From: Cyanobium sp.
GTDB taxonomy: Bacteria > Cyanobacteriota > Cyanobacteriia > PCC-6307 > Cyanobiaceae
DNA length: 8,290 nt
Assembly: GCA_014191535.1 (NCBI GenBank)
Contig: BJHC01000051.1
Coordinates: 1 to 8,290, forward strand
Direction: 5' to 3'
This document shows, in pieces, positions 5,163 to 8,290 of this stretch. The translations under genes and the position numbers were made by a program. The stretch's first letter is position 1; each line of letters starts with the position of its first letter. The notes below the pieces were generated by a model, which was not told where the DNA came from, ran no database searches, and saw only the letters and a list, made by a program, of their open reading frames with translations.

Positions 5163-5783
5163 ATGCACGACCGGTTCAGCCGATCCGCTGCCGCGCTGCC
5201 CGTGCTGGTGATCGCCAGCGGCAATGCCCACAAGGTGGCGGAGATCACGGCGATGCTCGACGCCGTGGAGCTGGAGGTGCGCCGCCAGCCGGAGGGCCTG
5301 GAGATCGAGGAAACCGGCAGCACCTATCTGGAGAATGCCCGCCTCAAGGCCACCGAGGTGGCGCGGCTCACCGGCCAGTGGGCCCTGGCGGATGACTCGG
5401 GCCTGGAGGTGGATGCCCTGGGGGGGGAGCCGGGTCTGTATTCGGCCCGCTACGCCGCCACCGACCCGGAGCGCATCGCTCGGTTGCTGCGGGAACTCGG
5501 CGACAGCCCCTACCGCAGTGCCAGCTTCAACAGCGCCATGGTGTTGGCCAGCCCCGAGGGGGAGGTGGTGCTGGAGGCCGAAGGCATCTGCCGCGGTGAA
5601 ATCCTCTCCGCCCCCCAGGGCCATGGCGGCGGCTACGACCCGATTTTCTGGGTGCGGGAAGCGGGCATGACCTACGCCCAGATGCCTGCGCATCTCAAGG
5701 ACAAACTCGGGTCGCGGGGCAAGGCGGCCCGGGCGCTGGCTCCGGAGCTGAAACGGCTGCTCAGGCTTGAGCGCGCCGGTTGA
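5163..5783 (+). CDS. rdgB: RdgB/HAM1-family dITP/XTP (non-canonical purine NTP) pyrophosphatase
   Basis: Enzymes of this family hydrolyse deaminated purine nucleotides (ITP, dITP, XTP) to the monophosphate and pyrophosphate, keeping them out of RNA and DNA. The 206-residue product has the expected blocks in order: [11 protein letters not shown] (18-28), [10 protein letters not shown] (54-63), the metal-binding [11 protein letters not shown] (76-86), GLYSARYA (91-98), GGGYDPIFW (155-163) and [10 protein letters not shown] (183-192), where most relatives have SHRGKA. I start at the ATG at 5163, because upstream in-frame residues show no family similarity and would need a TTG start at 5052; no clear Shine-Dalgarno precedes it. 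The gene is divergent from sbtA and convergent with csoS1D, whose end it overlaps by 23 bp. A HAM1-type gene beside csoS1D is a recurrent arrangement in alpha-cyanobacteria; why it travels with the carboxysome locus is unclear. Confidence 0.95.
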   Translation: MHDRFSRSAAALPVLVIASGNAHKVAEITAMLDAVELEVRRQPEGLEIEETGSTYLENARLKATEVARLTGQWALADDSGLEVDALGGEPGLYSARYAATDPERIARLLRELGDSPYRSASFNSAMVLASPEGEVVLEAEGICRGEILSAPQGHGGGYDPIFWVREAGMTYAQMPAHLKDKLGSRGKAARALAPELKRLLRLERAG

Positions 5784-6600
5784 TCTGCTCCACCGAACGC
5801 ATGGCGGCGGCGGCCGCCTCCTCCACATCCCCTTCCCAGCCGGCCAGGGTGAGGCGACCGAAGGCGCCCACGGCCTTCACATCCACCACGGTGATGTTGC
5901 TGGCCTTTTCCGCCTCATTGGCCGCTAGGAGCACATAGCCGGCGGGCTCGGTTTCCAGGATGTACATGCTCATGCCGGCCTGGATCATCGAACCGCGACG
6001 GTTCTGACGGTTGATCAGCACCGCATGGTCCGGGGTGATGGCGCGGATGATCTCGGTCCAGGTGACGCTGCAGCGGGTGCGCTTCTCAACGCTGCTGCCG
6101 ATGGCCTCCAGCACCACATCGCCGGAGTGGAGCACATTGCTCTGGTCGCGGTGGTAGAGCGCCAGGGAGCCAAAGGCCCGTTCCACCACCATCTGGCCCA
6201 GGCGCACGGTGCTGGCCTTGAGCGAGATGTCGGTGACGCGGTGCACCGCCATGCCGGGGGACACCTCCAGCCACAGGCAGGCATCGCCGGGGATGGGCAG
6301 GAAGCCCTGGCTCACCGTTCCCATGTAGGCCGCCAACTGGGGCTGCAGGGAATCGAGGAACACGTAGGTGCGCAGCTCGATCGATTCGACAGCGCTGGCC
6401 TGACTCACCAGCCGGGCCTCGCTGTCGGTGGTGATCACGCAGCTGGCGGCTGAGGGATGCAGCTCATCCAGGGGCGTGCCACTGCCGCTGAACCCCAGGT
6501 CGGTGCCCGTGATCTGCACCGCTGAGGTGCGTCGCCTGGGGTTGCGTGCGGGCAAAGAAACGAAGCGCTCCAGGGGGCCGATCGGCTGCGGGATGCGCAC
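5761..6600 (-). CDS. csoS1D: CsoS1D, tandem-BMC carboxysome shell protein (gated pseudo-hexamer)
   Basis: CsoS1D is a shell protein with two fused BMC domains that trimerises into pseudo-hexamers with a large gated pore, thought to pass metabolites such as RuBP. The 279-residue reading has a variable N-terminal tail (1-72), the first BMC domain (about 75-172: [53 protein letters not shown]) and the second (about 178-272: [69 protein letters not shown]). Glu140-Arg141 correspond to the conserved gate pair (Glu120/Arg121 in the MED4 protein). The start is uncertain: the first codon used is GTG at 6600, a stop lies seven codons upstream, no Shine-Dalgarno is visible, and a TTG at 6555 or GTG at 6519 would shorten only the non-conserved tail. 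Its 3' end overlaps rdgB antisense. Confidence 0.95.
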   Translation of the reverse strand: MRIPQPIGPLERFVSLPARNPRRRTSAVQITGTDLGFSGSGTPLDELHPSAASCVITTDSEARLVSQASAVESIELRTYVFLDSLQPQLAAYMGTVSQGFLPIPGDACLWLEVSPGMAVHRVTDISLKASTVRLGQMVVERAFGSLALYHRDQSNVLHSGDVVLEAIGSSVEKRTRCSVTWTEIIRAITPDHAVLINRQNRRGSMIQAGMSMYILETEPAGYVLLAANEAEKASNITVVDVKAVGAFGRLTLAGWEGDVEEAAAAAMRSVEQINRRAQA

Positions 6601-6618
6601 ACCGGTTGGAGCGCGGCG

Positions 6619-6624
6619 ATCTTA
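6619..6624 (-). promoter_or_regulatory. Candidate -10 box of csoS1D
   Basis: The minus strand reads TAAGAT, matching four of six consensus positions. Transcription would begin near 6612, leaving a leader of about 12 nt before the GTG at 6600, which could explain the absence of a Shine-Dalgarno. No good -35 box is seen 16-19 nt upstream, so this is weak. Confidence 0.25.
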
Positions 6625-6687
6625 CCGCTCTGTCTTGGTGGTCTCGGAGCCGCTGCCCGTGATGGGCTCGCGCACGCTCCGGACCGC

Positions 6688-6716
6688 TTGCGGCGCAGTT
6701 GAAGGGCCGGTACGGT
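6688..6716 (+). promoter_or_regulatory. Candidate promoter of the 147-residue gene
   Basis: TTGCGG (6688-6693) and TACGGT (6711-6716) are separated by exactly 17 nt, each matching three of six consensus positions at the key bases. Transcription would begin near 6723, about 19 nt before the GTG start at 6742. Confidence 0.3.
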
Positions 6717-6722
6717 CCGGCC
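6705..6722. promoter_or_regulatory. Inverted repeat over the proposed -10 of the 147-residue gene
   Basis: GGCCGG and CCGGCC are exactly complementary around TACGGT, the proposed -10 box. The position, 20 nt before the start codon and on the csoS1D-proximal side, would suit a repressor site or autoregulation. The short GC-only arms make chance plausible. Confidence 0.35.
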
Positions 6723-6741
6723 AACCTCCGCAGCATCGCCC

Positions 6742-7185
6742 GTGGCCGCCAAGCGCACCGCTTCCTCCGCTTCTTCGGCTTCCACCAAACCCGCCGGCAC
6801 TGCGGCGGATGAGGCCAACCTCAAGCCGGAGCAGGCCCTGGCCCTTGTGGGCATGGGGCTGATGCAGAAGATGGCCGCCAACGGGGAGCTGCCCTGGATG
6901 TGGAGTGAAGCCGAGGACGGCGGCAGCTGCGATGTGGGCGCCCTGCGCCAGCGGCTCGAGCTCACGGAGCTGGCCCTGAACACCGGTGCACCGCTGAGCA
7001 CCGCCGAGGTCACCTACCTGATGGGCGCGCGCCCCGGCTCCGCCCGGGTGGAGCGCGGCGGCCTGCGGGCCCGGCGGGTGAACCGCAACGTGTGGAAGCT
7101 GTCGCGGGCCGAGGGCGGCTCCGAGCGCGCCGGCGAGGTGGCCAGCTTTGGCGGCTTCAACGATGGCCGCCGCCGTTTCGGCTAA
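6742..7185 (+). CDS. Conserved-looking protein of unknown function with a possible C-terminal helix-turn-helix
   Basis: I do not recognise this 147-residue protein. The start is the GTG at 6742, with no Shine-Dalgarno; no other start precedes the structured region. Residues 1-26 are a low-complexity Ala/Ser/Thr/Lys tail. Residues 27-57 form a likely helix with two short Met/Trp-rich patches (LKPEQALALVGMGLMQKM, LPWMW). Residues 68-120 are the best-ordered part: a helix (LRQRLELTELALNTG), then LSTAEVTYLMGARPG followed by RGGLRARRVNRNVWKLSR. That order (T-A-E helix, G turn, basic G-L-R-A-R-R-V wing, aromatic strand) resembles small excisionase/MerR-like winged helix-turn-helix modules. A Gly/Arg-rich tail ends the protein. 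It is divergent from csoS1D, and its stop overlaps that of the next gene. The DNA-binding reading is an inference from pattern. Confidence 0.7.
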   Translation: MAAKRTASSASSASTKPAGTAADEANLKPEQALALVGMGLMQKMAANGELPWMWSEAEDGGSCDVGALRQRLELTELALNTGAPLSTAEVTYLMGARPGSARVERGGLRARRVNRNVWKLSRAEGGSERAGEVASFGGFNDGRRRFG

Positions 7186-7565
7186 GGCAACTCGCCCCCG
7201 AGGCTGATTTCCCGGTCCCAGGCGTTGATCAGCTGATCCCGCAACCATCCCCCCTGGGTGAGGGCGGCATCCAGCCCGCCCCACCAGTTGATCAGCGCCA
7301 CGGGGATCGGCATGGCATTGCAATCCAGTTCAAACGATTGGATCTGGTCCTCGCCATCGGCGAGCACCGTGATCGTGAATTCCAACAACCCCTGTTGCCA
7401 CGGATGCAGGGTGACGGTGGTGACCTGACCGTCCTCGGCGCTGCCCAGGTCGATGGTCCACCAGGGGCCGGTGGGGGGTGGCCGCGGCACCCCGCGCTGC
7501 AGATCCAGCTTGGGCCAGCCGCGTTGCACCAGCTGCTGGAGCAGAGCGTTGAGGGTGGAGCGCAC
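7182..7565 (-). CDS. Hypothetical protein, 127 residues
   Basis: I do not recognise a family. The GTG at 7565 is supported by a strong GGAGG Shine-Dalgarno at 7570-7574, so the gene is probably real. The product begins with an amphipathic helix (STLNALLQQLVQRGWPKLDL), then a Pro-rich turn (RPPPTGPWW), then alternating strands (WTIDLG, VTTVTLHPW, LLEFTITVLAD, QIQSFELDCNAM) and ends with a Trp-rich helix (PVALINWWGG to LINAWDREI). It has no signal peptide, membrane segment or Cys motif, so it is likely a small soluble alpha/beta protein. It converges on the 147-residue gene and the stop codons share 4 bp (CTAA), leaving no room for an intervening terminator. It is divergent from the KimA-like permease, with 79 bp between them. 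Confidence 0.75.
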   Translation of the reverse strand: MRSTLNALLQQLVQRGWPKLDLQRGVPRPPPTGPWWTIDLGSAEDGQVTTVTLHPWQQGLLEFTITVLADGEDQIQSFELDCNAMPIPVALINWWGGLDAALTQGGWLRDQLINAWDREISLGGELP

Positions 7566-7569
7566 GGGA

Positions 7570-7574
7570 CCTCC
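7570..7574 (-). promoter_or_regulatory. Ribosome binding site that supports a GTG start
   Basis: The transcript reads GGAGG, then TCCC, then GTG at 7565. It is the strongest Shine-Dalgarno in the right-hand half of the window and is the main reason to accept this unfamiliar gene and its non-ATG start. Confidence 0.6.
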
Positions 7575-7644
7575 CCCGTTGCGATGCCTCTGTCATGGCA
7601 CCGGTGGGGTGCTGACAGCAAGGTGCTGCGCCGCTAGGCCTGGG

Positions 7645-8290
7645 ATGGAACGGTCTTTTGTGGTGTTGCAAGCGTTGACCCGTCGGCTGCTGGGGCAACC
7701 CCTGCCCCGCAGCGCGGCGGAGAGCGAGACGCTCACGGGCGTCTTCGCCCTGCCGATCCTCAGCTCTGACGCCCTCTCCTCGGTGGCCTATGCCACCGAG
7801 GCGGCCCTGGGGGTGTTGCTGCTGGCGGGCAGTCGGGCCCTGGAGCTGTCGTTGCCGATCACCGCGGCGATCGTGGTGTTGATCGGCATCGTGGTGCTCT
7901 CCTATCGCCAGACCATCGAGGCTTACCCCCAGGGTGGGGGCTCCTATGTGGTGGCACGGGAAAACCTGGGGGTTGTGGCTGGCCTGGTGGCGGCGGCTTC
8001 GCTGTTGGTGGATTACGTGCTCACCGCGGCGGTGAGCCTGATGGCGGGCACCCAGGCGCTGTCGTCGTTGTGGCCCGCCCTGCTGCCCCACGAAACCCCT
8101 CTGGCCCTGCTGTTGCTGGCGGTGGTGGGCTGGGTGAATCTGCGGGGGGTGAAGGAGGCGGGCCGCGCCTTTGCGGTGCCCACCTATGGCTTTGTGGCCA
8201 TGCTGGCGCTGCTGGGGCTGTGCGGGCTCTGGAATCTGGTCCGGTTGCACGGTTTCCAGCCGGACCCTCCGCCGTTGGTGGCGGCGGTGG
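7645..8290 (+). CDS. KimA/YdaO-like APC-superfamily permease, probable potassium or amino-acid importer (N-terminal 215 codons; runs off the right edge)
   Basis: This is a multi-spanning APC-superfamily transporter. The nearest pattern I know is Bacillus subtilis KimA (YdaO), a proton-coupled potassium importer. Shared blocks are LPILSSDALSSVAYATE (36-52), LSYRQTIEAYPQGGGSYVVARENLG (86-110, read in two parts), LLVDYVLTAAVSLMAGT (119-135) and VNLRGVKEAG (164-173). Asp42 and Tyr49 keep the seven-residue spacing of the KimA cation-site pair. At least five hydrophobic segments fall in the visible part (about 33-50, 65-87, 112-135, 152-167, 177-200). The ATG at 7645 follows a stretch with no good Shine-Dalgarno, but the protein reads like family members from the first residues. 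The substrate is not settled: many cyanobacterial members are annotated only as amino-acid permeases. The missing C-terminal half would show whether the KimA cytosolic domain is present. Confidence 0.88.
   Translation, partial: MERSFVVLQALTRRLLGQPLPRSAAESETLTGVFALPILSSDALSSVAYATEAALGVLLLAGSRALELSLPITAAIVVLIGIVVLSYRQTIEAYPQGGGSYVVARENLGVVAGLVAAASLLVDYVLTAAVSLMAGTQALSSLWPALLPHETPLALLLLAVVGWVNLRGVKEAGRAFAVPTYGFVAMLALLGLCGLWNLVRLHGFQPDPPPLVAAV

Noticed and set aside
5052..5783. Longer rdgB reading starting at a TTG at 5052
   Set aside because: The 37 extra residues are Pro/Ala-rich with no family similarity. The ATG at 5163 gives the usual family length.
4938..5828. 296-residue minus-strand frame opposite rdgB
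   Set aside because: It is antisense to all rdgB motifs and has the low-complexity composition of a GC-rich shadow frame.
7584..7637. 17-codon open frame just before the permease start, possibly a leader peptide
   Set aside because: It has no Shine-Dalgarno, an unremarkable sequence and no associated attenuator hairpin, and frames this short are common by chance.
7330..8250. 306-residue Gln/His/Arg-rich minus-strand frame opposite the permease
   Set aside because: It is antisense to the KimA-like gene. The Gln/His richness comes from reading Leu and Val codons in reverse.
1..8290. Search by eye for tRNA, rRNA, CRISPR arrays, insertion sequences and attachment sites
   Set aside because: I found no cloverleaf, regularly spaced repeat-spacer units, transposase motifs or terminal inverted repeats with target duplications. 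The only sizeable direct repeats are internal to csoS2.

Overview
The window comes from an alpha-cyanobacterium, a Synechococcus or Cyanobium type with form IA RuBisCO and alpha-carboxysomes. The support is a co-oriented csoS1-cbbL-cbbS-csoS2 cluster, a CsoS1D shell protein beside a HAM1/RdgB-type nucleotide pyrophosphatase, and uniformly GC-rich coding sequence. An SbtA-SbtB bicarbonate uptake pair inside the locus fits a freshwater, estuarine or high-GC Cyanobium-like lineage better than oligotrophic Prochlorococcus. That placement is an inference from gene content.

Layout. On the minus strand, reading from right to left, are csoS1D (5761-6600), sbtA (3918-4913), sbtB (3632-3913), csoS1 (3112-3426), cbbL (1628-3040), cbbS (1195-1536) and the first 332 codons of csoS2 (1-996), which runs off the left edge. 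On the plus strand are rdgB/HAM1 (5163-5783), lying between sbtA and csoS1D; an unrecognised 147-residue protein (6742-7185); and the start of a KimA/APC-type permease (7645-8290), which runs off the right edge. A second unrecognised gene of 127 residues (7182-7565) is on the minus strand. No stretch over 300 bases lacks a gene. The longest gaps are 4914-5162 and 3427-3631.

How the genes work together. SbtA is a sodium-dependent bicarbonate importer and SbtB its PII-like partner; they raise cytosolic bicarbonate. CsoS1 hexamers and CsoS1D pseudo-hexamers build and gate the carboxysome shell, CbbL and CbbS form the L8S8 RuBisCO cargo, and CsoS2 links RuBisCO to the shell. So most of the window is one CO2-concentrating module. 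The remaining csoS genes (csoSCA, csoS4A/B) would be expected beyond the left edge.

Most notable non-coding signals. (1) A dyad with T-N11-A geometry lies across a plausible promoter upstream of csoS1 and looks like a LysR-family operator. (2) Every intercistronic gap of csoS1-cbbL-cbbS-csoS2 holds an RNA hairpin, including a perfect 11-bp stem after cbbS. (3) An exact 14-nt element occurs in the leaders of both csoS1 and sbtA, in the same orientation. (4) The unrecognised plus-strand gene next to csoS1D has a C-terminal stretch that reads like a small helix-turn-helix domain. I see no mobile element, tRNA, rRNA or CRISPR array, and I do not claim a wholly new system.
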